Positions 44,433 through 52,231 of a stretch of 64,000 nucleotides of DNA are shown in pieces. Origin of the DNA: Candidatus Babeliales bacterium. GTDB taxonomy: Bacteria > Babelota > Babeliae > Babelales > Chromulinivoraceae. Positions within the stretch are counted from its first letter, which is position 1; every line of letters starts with the position of its first letter. Where the stretch lies: the NCBI GenBank assembly GCA_041660205.1, contig JBAZWT010000001.1, positions 7,699 to 71,698 on the forward strand, given 5' to 3'. The notes beneath the pieces were generated by a model. The model was not told the DNA's origin. It was given only the letters and a program-made list of their open reading frames with translations, and did not search any database. The translations under genes were made by a program, and so were the position numbers.

Positions 44433-45278
44433 TTATTGCTGAACTTGTTTTTGCACACTCAACGGAGCATTCATAAGACGAATTTCTCGATTAAGAAATT
44501 CTTTGCAAAGCAAATCATAATCATAACTTCCCAAACTGTTTTGATTGTATTCAAAAATAGTTTGTCCAAAGCTTGGTGCTTCAGCAATCGCAATATTTTC
44601 ATGAATTTTAGTTGCAAACATATCGTTGCCAAATCGATCCTGCAAACAAGAAAGCACTTCGTTGTGAATTTTGCGACGATTAAATCGTGTGCAGAGTACT
44701 CCGCCAATTTTGAGTCGTGGATTAAAATTTTTCTGAATCATAGCAACCGTATCCAACAGTTGACCAACGCCCTGTAATGCAAAAAATTCTGGTTGCACAG
44801 GAACAATAAGTTCATCTGCCGCTACGAGCGCATTGATCGTCATCAAACCTAAGCTTGGCGGACAATCGATGACAACGTAATCGTAAGCAAGCGTCAGCTC
44901 ACCAAGAAGTTGTTTCAATAAAAGTTGTTTATTGGGCAGTGCGCGCACAATTTGATCGAAACCAGAAAGAGCAACTGTTGCCGGAATAACATCCATAACA
45001 AATGATTTATTTTTGTTTTTTATTGTGCTTTCTATGATCGTGCGTTGGATAATTGTTTGCTCAAGTGCGCATTGGCGAGTCAGCAATGCAAGCAGGTCAC
45101 ACGTTACGTCGCCAGACTCTCTGCACGTAAGACCTAAGGCCACTGTTGCATTACCTTGCAAATCTGCATCGATTAACATTATTTTTTTTCCAGCACGCGC
45201 AAGTCCGGCTGCAAAATTGACTGATGTTGTTGTTTTTCCAACTCCACCTTTTTGATTTAAAACTGCAATAATTTTCAC
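44433..45278 (-). CDS. parA: ParA/Soj-family ATPase
   Basis: A 281-residue deviant-Walker ATPase. Walker A is KGGVGKTT at residues 10-17, the A' motif LIDADLQGNA, and VIDCPPSLG is Walker B. ParA forms dynamic gradients on the nucleoid and segregates DNA or positions complexes. The standard chromosomal partner ParB is not adjacent; a small RHH-like gene is. That makes it look more like a plasmid-type or specialised ParA. A palindromic repeat lies 12 bp before the start codon. Confidence 0.94.
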   Translation of the reverse strand: MKIIAVLNQKGGVGKTTTSVNFAAGLARAGKKIMLIDADLQGNATVALGLTCRESGDVTCDLLALLTRQCALEQTIIQRTIIESTIKNKNKSFVMDVIPATVALSGFDQIVRALPNKQLLLKQLLGELTLAYDYVVIDCPPSLGLMTINALVAADELIVPVQPEFFALQGVGQLLDTVAMIQKNFNPRLKIGGVLCTRFNRRKIHNEVLSCLQDRFGNDMFATKIHENIAIAEAPSFGQTIFEYNQNSLGSYDYDLLCKEFLNREIRLMNAPLSVQKQVQQ

Positions 45279-45290
45279 AAATTCTCCTTC

Positions 45291-45324
45291 TTCGCCTCGG
45301 CGTAGTTTTTAACGAAGCCGGGTG
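45291..45324 (-). repeat. GC-rich palindromic repeat, family C copy 3
   Basis: On the minus strand it reads ACCCGGCTTCGTT...CTACGCCGAGGCGAA, the same ends as the copies at 5602 and 35592. It lies in the 5' leader of parA. Confidence 0.65.
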
Positions 45325-45484
45325 TTTTTCATCATTATGATAATTATTATTTTTTCTAACACGCTCACCTGTGTAAATCAATATTTTTTATATTTTTTTG
45401 AATTCTTAGTACATCAAGGTTACAGATAGTACCTTGATGATTGAGAGTACTTTGTGGATTTTGTATACATCGTAACGAGACGAC

Positions 45485-46318
45485 CTAATCATCGTTTTTT
45501 TTATTTTTGAAAAATGCCATCGTAACCAACCAATGAACTTTTTTATCAAGCTCAATAAGTCGTTTTTGATCATGGTCAATTTCATACCGAGGCAATTCAT
45601 ACTCATAAAAATAAACAATTCCTGGTAACTTGCATGAAAAATTTTCAAAGTTTCCTAATTTTTTTTCTGAAAAATAGTCCTCTATTTTTAAAAGATGTTG
45701 TGCAATGCAAGGGTGATGCAAATCACCATGAGTTGGATACTCATTGCGCAGCAACACAGAAATATTTACCATGCGCTCGCTGCAATTAAAGCAACGCTGA
45801 AATGCCAAGTTAACCGGCTGCACATAGTCACCAAATGAAAATAGATTGTAAAATGTACCGATTACTGACATGTCGGGAAAGATTGTGCCAGTTGAGTCAA
45901 CAGGAACGCCCAGAGCGTAAAATTTGTTGATTTTAAAACAATTGTTTTTATGTGAAACATTTTTCGACAAAATCATTGAGGCAAGAATTCCAACTGTAAC
46001 TCCATGGCTATGGCCAACTAAAATCACCTCGTCGTACATTGAAATTATTTTTTCCAAATTTTGGGCTGCGCGTAGTTGAGATTGGTACCCTAATTTTCCA
46101 GACCATTGAAAAGGGACAATTTCATCAACAATTTTTAACTCAAGCGCAGAACTTTGTAACGCTTTAAAAAAATCACCTTCAGGTTGGTACCACGATTCAT
46201 CTTTAGCCCAAGTGCCATGAATAATAATACAAGCTGACTTTGTATACATTGTAAACTGTAAAAACAAAGTCACTATAAAAAACAGAGTAACGAAAGCAAT
46301 AGGTCGAGAAATATACAT
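45485..46318 (-). CDS. Exported alpha/beta hydrolase, lipase-like
   Basis: A 277-residue protein with an N-terminal hydrophobic signal or anchor (PIAFVTLFFIVTLFLQF). The fold is read from HGTWA (oxyanion loop, residues 34-38), the nucleophile elbow GHSHG at 102-106 (Ser104), a plausible acid Asp164 in SFGDYVQP, and catalytic-base candidates His197 or His201 in THGDLHHP. The pattern fits a lipase or esterase and the signal places it outside the cytoplasm. Substrate unknown; in an intracellular bacterium it might act on host lipids. It is preceded by its own promoter region and a hairpin. Confidence 0.8.
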   Translation of the reverse strand: MYISRPIAFVTLFFIVTLFLQFTMYTKSACIIIHGTWAKDESWYQPEGDFFKALQSSALELKIVDEIVPFQWSGKLGYQSQLRAAQNLEKIISMYDEVILVGHSHGVTVGILASMILSKNVSHKNNCFKINKFYALGVPVDSTGTIFPDMSVIGTFYNLFSFGDYVQPVNLAFQRCFNCSERMVNISVLLRNEYPTHGDLHHPCIAQHLLKIEDYFSEKKLGNFENFSCKLPGIVYFYEYELPRYEIDHDQKRLIELDKKVHWLVTMAFFKNKKNDD

Positions 46319-46323
46319 AAAAA

Positions 46324-46364
46324 AAACTCCTCAAGTTTATACAACTTGAGGAGTTTAACATAAT
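46324..46364 (-). terminator. Terminator of the gene at 46392
   Basis: AAACTCCTCAAGTTT (46324-46338) pairs with AACTTGAGGAGTTT (46343-46356) in a stem of about 14 bp. On the minus strand a T-run follows. It lies between the minus-strand gene ending at 46392 and the start of the hydrolase. Confidence 0.8.
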
Positions 46365-46391
46365 CAAATGTTTGAAAGTATGTCTTTTATT

Positions 46392-46703
46392 TTAATTATT
46401 TTGATTCTGTTTTTTTGCATTTTCTACGACAGAACCTACATCATACCCAAGGTTGTATCCTACATAACCAAAAATAGTTGCTTGTATTAACGGAACAACC
46501 AAACAACGAACTACCATACCTTTATTTGCATGGCGAAGCGCGTCTGCCACAGCATGCCTCGTATTATTTGCATCCAAGCCAGAAAGAAGTCCTATAAGAT
46601 AACCACACTTAGCATACGTATTTTTTGAAAATCCATTGTTATCTGGCTCAGCAGATATTGTCATCCCAGCTAAAAGAAATAATGTTTATAGTAATTTTTT
46701 CAT
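46392..46703 (-). pseudogene. Small exported protein with TAA inside its signal peptide
   Basis: The ATG at 46703 has TATAAGGAAAATTAG upstream, a good ribosome site. From there the frame reads MKKLL, then TAA (46686-46688), then TLFLLAGMTISAEP and about 80 further codons to 46392. Bridging the stop gives a standard signal peptide cut before AEP. The next in-frame ATG, at 46664, would start inside the signal peptide, leave a cytoplasmic 90-residue protein, and has no ribosome site. Mature part has a hydrophobic helix (LVVPLIQATIFGYVGYNLGY). The stop may be a mutation, an error or a readthrough site. It is the second gene here with an in-frame TAA. Confidence 0.65.
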
Positions 46704-46735
46704 CTAATTTTCCTTATATAAAGATTAAGTTTTTA

Positions 46736-47041
46736 TTAAAAAAGATTCCAATATCCTGCAACTCTAACATATGGTGCGTAGCTTGGAGCATTATAAACCG
46801 GTTCATAAACTGGCTTACAGACTGAAGCTCTGTAGAAGCAACGATGAGGTCTGCCAATTCTACAGTTTTTGCACATATGTCTGCCATAGGCGCATCTAGT
46901 ATGCGTTACAACGACTGCTCGCTGATACCTAAGCCTAGGCTGCTGAAATGGAAAGAATCCTCCAAATTCAACAAAAAAGGCATTTGCAAAAGATGTCGAT
47001 AAACACGTTACAAGCACAATTGACAATATTGATTTTTTCAT
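46736..47041 (-). CDS. Small secreted Cys/Tyr/Arg-rich protein
   Basis: A 101-residue protein from ATG 47041, six bases after a GGGGGGAG site; the frame extends to 47107 without signal features. The signal peptide is MKKSILSIVLVTCLSTSFANA. The mature part is rich in Arg, Tyr, Pro and Cys, with CAYGRHMCKNC then CFYRASVC (five Cys in 30 residues), then YEPVYNAPSYAPY. It looks disulfide-bonded or metal-binding. No family is recognised. Confidence 0.7.
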   Translation of the reverse strand: MKKSILSIVLVTCLSTSFANAFFVEFGGFFPFQQPRLRYQRAVVVTHTRCAYGRHMCKNCRIGRPHRCFYRASVCKPVYEPVYNAPSYAPYVRVAGYWNLF

Positions 47042-47107
47042 ATGCTCCCCCCAAACAGATTTATGTGATAGTATAAAAAGCTTATCACAATAGGTTTTTT
47101 TGGTCAA

Positions 47108-47386
47108 AAGGGGGGTCTGTTTCTGGAGCCAAACTTTGATTAAATCAAGACTTTCAAAGCCATAGTAGATTATCTACAACGCTCAATTAAAAAATCTAAA
47201 GTCATTATGAACATTATTTGATAGAGGTGTTTATAGCCCATCAAGAAGGAATGCTTTTAATAAAGCTATTTTGCCAGTATAAGCGCAAACAAAATTACTG
47301 AGCATAAATTGAAAAATTATTCTTAACTTTCGTCCAACATGCACTAACAAATCTAAGCTCCGCAATATGCAACAATTTTATACGAA
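47108..47386. other. Gene-free stretch before ndk terminator
   Basis: About 280 bp with no supported gene or strong repeat. It lies between the convergence of the ndk transcript end and the promoter of the Cys-rich protein. Confidence 0.4.
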
Positions 47387-47413
47387 GAAAGGGTGCCACA
47401 AGGGCACCCTTTC
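47387..47413 (-). terminator. Terminator of ndk
   Basis: GAAAGGGTGCC (47387-47397) pairs with GGCACCCTTTC (47403-47413) in a perfect 11-bp stem. It lies 22 bp beyond the ndk stop; the T-tract on the minus strand is short. Confidence 0.75.
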
Positions 47414-47435
47414 TGTTAGTTCAAGTTAAAAGAAA

Positions 47436-47846
47436 TTATTTACAGCAACCGCCGAAAAATATTTTCAATTCTCGAGCAGCACTTGCTAAAGAATCTGAAC
47501 CATGCGTTGCATTTTCTCCAATGCTTTTTCCAAAGATCGCACGGATTGTACCAGACAATGCTTGTGATGGATTTGTTGCACCCATCAAATCACGCCAAGC
47601 TAGTACCGCGTTATCTTTTGAAAGCTTCATAATGATAACTGGAGATGATGTCATAGATTGAACCATTTCACCAAAAAATGAACGTTCTTTGTGTTCAGCA
47701 TACAACTCTTGCGCTTGCGCTGGAGAGATTGTAATTTTTTCCATAGCTACAATTTCAAAGCCAGCAGCTTCAATCATATCAATGATTTTACCGCTTTCTT
47801 TGTCAGCAACAGCACGAGGCTTAATAATCGCAAATGTTTGTTCCAT
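47436..47846 (-). CDS. ndk: Nucleoside diphosphate kinase
   Basis: A 136-residue enzyme that transfers the gamma phosphate from ATP to other nucleoside diphosphates through a phospho-His. The active-site His is in NATHGSDS near residue 115. The N-terminal EQTFAIIKPRAV and the segment SGTIRAIFG are family-typical. The C-terminus ends FFGGCCK, an unusual tail. It lies 17 bp after rpsA on the same strand and probably shares its transcript. Confidence 0.97.
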   Translation of the reverse strand: MEQTFAIIKPRAVADKESGKIIDMIEAAGFEIVAMEKITISPAQAQELYAEHKERSFFGEMVQSMTSSPVIIMKLSKDNAVLAWRDLMGATNPSQALSGTIRAIFGKSIGENATHGSDSLASAARELKIFFGGCCK

Positions 47847-47863
47847 GTGTAAATTCTTTCAGA

Positions 47864-49717
47864 TTATTTTTTTGCTTTTTTCTTTTTGCTGTCTTGTGCG
47901 CCTTCAAGTGACTCTTCATTTTGACGAGCCGCATGTTTTTCAAGCTCAATTTGTAGTGATGATTTCATACGTGGAGCTGATGAAGCTTTTTCAACGTAAT
48001 CTTCTTCTACTACTTTTACTGGAGCTTTTTTCTTAGGCTGTTGTTGCTGTTGTTGTTTTACAACTGGAGCTTGTTGGTCTTGCGCTGTAGCCTCTAGCTT
48101 CAAGCTTAAACCAATTTTGCGTTCGCCAGCATTAATATTAACAACGCGAAGTTCATGAGTTTGGCCAACTTCAACAGGGTTTTCTTTACCTTGTTCTAGA
48201 TCAGAATTATAGATCAAACCTTCAACTTTATTTGAAAGTTTTACAAATGCGCCGTAGTTACCAATTTTGGTGACTGTGCCCATAACTCTTGACCCAACTG
48301 GCATTTCTTTATCAATTGTTTTCCAAGGATCTTGTGAAAGTTGTTTGATACCAAGAGCAACTTTTTTGTGATCTTCGTCAACTGAAAGGATAACCGCTTC
48401 AACCTCTTGTCCTGATTTATACAAATCGCTTGGGTGAGCAATATGCTCAGTCCATGACAAGTCTGAAACGTGAACCAATCCGTCAACACCTGGAATAATT
48501 TGAACAAAAATACCGAAATCAGCAATATTAGTAATTTTACCTTTAATGCGATCGTCTTTTTTGTAATTTTCTTTAATTGTTGTCCAAGGATCTTTTGATA
48601 ACTGTTTAATGCTCAAAGACATTCTACGGTTTTCAATATCTAAAGATGCTACAAGCACTTCAATTTCTTCACCAACTTTAAATCTATCTTTCAAGTTTGA
48701 AATACGATCAGTCCATGAGATTTCTGAAATGTGTACCAAGCCTTCAACGCCTCTTCGAATTTCAACGAAAAGACCGTAATCAGCAATACTTGCAACATGA
48801 CCTTTGATGATTGATCCAACCTGAATTATTTTATCAATATCCTGCCATGGATTATCGCCAAGTTGTTTCATGCCAAGTGAAATTTTACTGTTGTCTTTAT
48901 CAATAGAAAGAACTTTAACAGTAACGTTTTCACCAATTTTTACTAATTCGCTTGGATGAGAGATTCTACCCCAAGTCATATCAGTAATATGAAGCAATCC
49001 GTCAACTCCGCCAACGTCAATAAATACACCATAGTTGGTAATGTTTTTAACAGTACCCATGATAACTTTATCAACTTCGATAGTATCAAGAATTTGTTTA
49101 CGAGATTTATCACGACATTCAGAAAGATATTTTCTGCATGAGATAATAATGTTGCCACGTTTTTTATTAAGCTTAACGATTTCAGCAATAACTGTTTTTC
49201 CAACAAAATTGTCAAAATCTGTAACGCGATATAAGTCAACTTGTGATCCAGGCAAGAATGCCGGAACGCCAACGTCAACACTTAGTCCACCTTTGACTTT
49301 GTGTGTTACCACACCTTCAACAGGTTTGCCTTCTTCAAAAAGCTTAGTAATACGATCCCATGAGCGAACTATTTTCGCATTTTCATAAGAAAGAACTACA
49401 TCACCATTAATGTTTTCTAGTTCATCAATGATCACTTCAAGATCTTTGCCGACAGCAATATCGCGCATTTCTTGTTCTGAGAATTCATATAGCGGGATAA
49501 TTCCGTTTGATTTGTACTTGATATCAACAAGCACACCGTTAGAATCAATTGCTATAATTTTTCCGGTTACCAATTGACCAGAGTTATATTTACTTACTTC
49601 GCTTTGGAATAGATCTTCCATAGACTGCTTTTGTTCAGCAGAAAGATTCATATCATCGTTTGATGGAAGGATCCAAGCTCGAGCAAATTGTAATGGTTTT
49701 ATTCGTTCTTTTGACAT
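47864..49717 (-). CDS. rpsA: 30S ribosomal protein S1
   Basis: A 617-residue protein with six S1 (OB-fold) domains. Repeats of the type VDGLLHITDMTW, VEGLVHISEISW and VDGLVHVSDLSW are visible from about residue 200 to 530. S1 binds mRNA leaders and helps initiation on weakly structured transcripts. The Lys-rich C-terminal tail (KKKAKK) and Gln-rich linker (KQQQQQQPKKK) are not part of the S1 fold. It is followed by ndk. Confidence 0.96.
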   Translation of the reverse strand: MSKERIKPLQFARAWILPSNDDMNLSAEQKQSMEDLFQSEVSKYNSGQLVTGKIIAIDSNGVLVDIKYKSNGIIPLYEFSEQEMRDIAVGKDLEVIIDELENINGDVVLSYENAKIVRSWDRITKLFEEGKPVEGVVTHKVKGGLSVDVGVPAFLPGSQVDLYRVTDFDNFVGKTVIAEIVKLNKKRGNIIISCRKYLSECRDKSRKQILDTIEVDKVIMGTVKNITNYGVFIDVGGVDGLLHITDMTWGRISHPSELVKIGENVTVKVLSIDKDNSKISLGMKQLGDNPWQDIDKIIQVGSIIKGHVASIADYGLFVEIRRGVEGLVHISEISWTDRISNLKDRFKVGEEIEVLVASLDIENRRMSLSIKQLSKDPWTTIKENYKKDDRIKGKITNIADFGIFVQIIPGVDGLVHVSDLSWTEHIAHPSDLYKSGQEVEAVILSVDEDHKKVALGIKQLSQDPWKTIDKEMPVGSRVMGTVTKIGNYGAFVKLSNKVEGLIYNSDLEQGKENPVEVGQTHELRVVNINAGERKIGLSLKLEATAQDQQAPVVKQQQQQQPKKKAPVKVVEEDYVEKASSAPRMKSSLQIELEKHAARQNEESLEGAQDSKKKKAKK

Positions 49718-49848
49718 ACGTGTTTCGATACAATTTTTATCTTCCTAAAAATTGCAAAATGTTAATGAAAGTAGATATTTTATACTTTTTAAGGGTATCA
49801 GGTTTTACCCGAAAATTCAAATTTTAAGCCCACAGAAGGGACTTTTCT

Positions 49849-50232
49849 TTACTTTTTATACTCAATGATACCTTTTTGAAGTGCCATAATTGATAAAAGA
49901 CCGCATCGTAGACGATTGAAACCAAGTTTGACTCCTAAAAGTTTTTCAACTATTTCTTCATCCAGTCTTAAAGCCTCATCAAGACTCATGCCAATCACAA
50001 AATCAGTTAATTTTGATGCCATAGCCATACTTAAAACACAGCCAGAACCTTCAAAAGTTACCTTAAGCAGCTTGCCATCAACTATAATTCCAGAGATTTT
50101 AACCGAGTCCCCGCAAGAAGGATTGTACTCGCCTGAAACAAAATCACACTCCAACAAAAGGCCATAATTTCGTGGGTTTTTAGAGTGATCTACCAAATCA
50201 TGTTTGTATAAATCGAGCATATTGTTATTCAT
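49849..50232 (-). CDS. sufU: SufU/IscU-like iron-sulfur scaffold
   Basis: A 127-residue scaffold on which Fe-S clusters are assembled. Landmarks: NPSCGD (first Cys and Asp ligand), GSGCVLSMAMAS (second Cys) and RLRCGLLS (third Cys), in the order and spacing of SufU. The insertion between the second and third cysteine is SufU-like, not IscU-like. Its usual partner, the SufS cysteine desulfurase, is not in the window. It sits upstream of rpsA's far side with no clear operon. Confidence 0.9.
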   Translation of the reverse strand: MNNNMLDLYKHDLVDHSKNPRNYGLLLECDFVSGEYNPSCGDSVKISGIIVDGKLLKVTFEGSGCVLSMAMASKLTDFVIGMSLDEALRLDEEIVEKLLGVKLGFNRLRCGLLSIMALQKGIIEYKK

Positions 50233-50310
50233 ATTTTTCTAAATTATTGCTTTTATAAAGCATTTTCCTTTACTCTCAACTCAAAGAGTAAGTCAAAAAA
50301 CGGGGGATTT

Positions 50311-51465
50311 ATGAAACATTTTCATGTTTATTTAGTCGTGTCACTTCTTAATATATCATATTTCAATCTATATTCCATGGAACCATCGGTATCATCGTCT
50401 TTGCTGGTACCTGTTTCTTCATCGCATCGATCAATTCGCAGAGCAAGTACAGCCATACAGACTTTTACACTAAGTGTAACGCCTCGAGAAATGACGCCTC
50501 AAGAAAATACGTTTAGCTCTTCAATTAATCCTTTAGCAGCTATAGGTAGTAACTTAGTAGTCAGATCTTCAAATCAAAACATACCTTTAACCGTTCAAAC
50601 TCCAGCCATTCAAACACCAGAAGGATCTCAGAGATCATTAATGGCTAAACCCTCTGCTACAGCAGAAGATCCAGATGCTTCTGAAGATCTAAGTACTTCT
50701 AACGAATTAAAGCGACCGACAGATTTCCGTACATCAATTCGTAGAGTCTCTTCCACAATTCAAGCGCTCAAAGCTTGTGGTATGAAACCACAAACCTTAC
50801 AACCGCTAGAAAGTTCAGATGCAATTACAACAGGCAACCAAGCAATAACTTCAAGCTCTGACGATGCAAGTTCTCAACGAGTCTCAAATCAATTTCTATC
50901 GCCACTTATCAAATTCGCTGAGCCTGCAGTGTTGGCTGCCGGAGCAGCTTATGCAGGATCGCTAGTCAATTCACACCTGGCCAGAACACCTACACAACAA
51001 AAACGATTTATAACTGGTCTAGAACCTTTGGCAGCAGGAGCAGTATGGAGTGCAGGGTCTGCTGTACTTTCAAGCGCAGTGCCACTTTGTATCGGTGCTT
51101 ATGGCTTATACAAACTTAACAATTTTATACATTCTGGATGCGAGCGTGATAAAGAAAAGCTAGCAGATGAATTTAAAAAATTACTAAACGATCACAAAGC
51201 ATCTACTGATACTCGACTTGATACGTATGCTGCTCAAGTTAGTGGTGTTTTACAAGAAGTTGGCGCTGCACTAGAAGATACAGGAAATTCTTTAGAGCAA
51301 GTCGCTACCATTGTAGAGCAAATGGCCCCTGCGGGTGATTTAAGCATCATTAAGTCAATTCATGCCCAAGCTGCTCGTCTTCAAAATGTTGGCCAAGGAG
51401 CACAGCATCAACAGTCAACAATTCCCAAAAAGGAAAAAGCTTGTTGTGACTGTTGCATACAATAA
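50311..51465 (+). CDS. Secreted Ser/Thr-rich protein with hydrophobic core
   Basis: A 384-residue protein with a signal peptide (MKHFHVYLVVSLLNISYFNLYS). Residues 20-210 are Ser/Thr/Pro-rich and probably disordered, with a duplicated segment (RSIRRASTAIQTF and TSIRRVSSTIQAL). Residues about 205-275 are hydrophobic (VLAAGAAYAG, LSSAVPLCIGAYGLYKL) and could span a membrane twice. A coiled coil follows (GVLQEVGAALEDTGNSLEQV). The C-terminus ends CCDCCIQ, a Cys cluster that could be lipidated if it reaches a host cell. This is reminiscent of host-membrane (inclusion-type) proteins, but by pattern only. Confidence 0.75.
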   Translation: MKHFHVYLVVSLLNISYFNLYSMEPSVSSSLLVPVSSSHRSIRRASTAIQTFTLSVTPREMTPQENTFSSSINPLAAIGSNLVVRSSNQNIPLTVQTPAIQTPEGSQRSLMAKPSATAEDPDASEDLSTSNELKRPTDFRTSIRRVSSTIQALKACGMKPQTLQPLESSDAITTGNQAITSSSDDASSQRVSNQFLSPLIKFAEPAVLAAGAAYAGSLVNSHLARTPTQQKRFITGLEPLAAGAVWSAGSAVLSSAVPLCIGAYGLYKLNNFIHSGCERDKEKLADEFKKLLNDHKASTDTRLDTYAAQVSGVLQEVGAALEDTGNSLEQVATIVEQMAPAGDLSIIKSIHAQAARLQNVGQGAQHQQSTIPKKEKACCDCCIQ

Positions 51466-51490
51466 AGTTGTTTTTTAAAAAATAAGCAAA

Positions 51491-51523
51491 AAAAAGGGCA
51501 CTTTATGAAAAGCGCCCTTTTTA
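51491..51523. terminator. Bidirectional terminator
   Basis: AAAAGGGC (51492-51499) pairs with GCCCTTTTT at 51514-51522, with a T-run after it on the plus strand and seven or more T's on the minus strand. It ends both the secreted protein upstream and the lipoprotein at 51554. Confidence 0.85.
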
Positions 51524-51553
51524 GATAAACGTTTTATTTTTTATCTAGATCTT

Positions 51554-51844
51554 TTAGTAAGATGCTTTTTTTACATCTTTTTTTACTATGCCATGCACAT
51601 CTTTATTGTGCTTGTCATTCTCAGATTTTGATTTGCTTATCTTGCCGCATGTTTTGCAAACAATTTCTTTTTTCACAGATTTTTTCTTGTCATCATGTTT
51701 CACAGATTTTTTATGATCTTTTTTAACCTGTTCTTTTTTAGGTTCTTGTTTAACAGGACGCTGTTCTTCTTTTTTAGATTTCTGGCAACCAGCTAACGCT
51801 GACAAAAGAACACATACTGTAATAACGCTCATCAACTTTTTCAT
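51554..51844 (-). CDS. Lysine-rich lipoprotein with a C2H2-like zinc finger
   Basis: A 96-residue protein. The signal peptide ends in a good lipobox (LLSALAGC, Cys20), so the mature N-terminus should be lipid-anchored. Residues 24-65 are almost all Lys, Glu and Asp. The C-terminus has CKTCGKISKSKSENDKHNKD followed by VH, which fits C-x2-C-x12-H-x4-H, the classic C2H2 zinc-finger spacing. Such fingers usually bind nucleic acids in eukaryotes; the phenylalanine and leucine core residues are weak here, so folding is uncertain. A host-directed role is speculative. Confidence 0.75.
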   Translation of the reverse strand: MKKLMSVITVCVLLSALAGCQKSKKEEQRPVKQEPKKEQVKKDHKKSVKHDDKKKSVKKEIVCKTCGKISKSKSENDKHNKDVHGIVKKDVKKASY

Positions 51845-51934
51845 ACTTTTCCTTTTTATAAAAAGAATATAAAGAATTTACTACAAGCAACTCTAAGAAA
51901 AAAAATCTTCTTTTTTCAAGAGACTTGTGCTTTT

Positions 51935-52219
51935 TTACTTTTTAGGCTGTTGCAATCTGCCGTTTCGACGAAGTTTTACATTTTTTGAAAGTTCTTCTTT
52001 TTTGTAAGCAACAACTGCGTGTGAATTATTTTTATTAAGAAAATAAGAAGAAGGAATTCGGTAGCATTTGGTATCATTTTTTGCTGCACGCTCTCCACTG
52101 TTCACAATTGAAATCAAAACATTATCAACCAAAGTGTCAACCAATCCGTTACCAATAAAAATGCCAGCAAAAACATTGCCAGAAGCACACGCTAAAAAGA
52201 AAAATAATAGTTTTTTCAA
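51935..52219 (-). CDS. Small secreted protein of unknown function
   Basis: A 94-residue protein with a signal peptide (MKKLLFFFLACASGNVFA). The mature part starts with a hydrophobic Gly/Val segment (GIFIGNGLVDTLVDNVLISI) and ends strongly basic (RRNGRLQQPKK). It lies 12 bp downstream of the M16 protease gene on the same strand and may be co-transcribed. No family is recognised. Confidence 0.7.
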   Translation of the reverse strand: MKKLLFFFLACASGNVFAGIFIGNGLVDTLVDNVLISIVNSGERAAKNDTKCYRIPSSYFLNKNNSHAVVAYKKEELSKNVKLRRNGRLQQPKK

Positions 52220-52231
52220 AATAATCCTTTT

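Noticed and set aside
45412..45441. Terminator for the lipase-like gene
   Set aside because: CATCAAGGT and ACCTTGATG form a 9-bp hairpin, but no T-run follows on the minus strand, so function is not supported.
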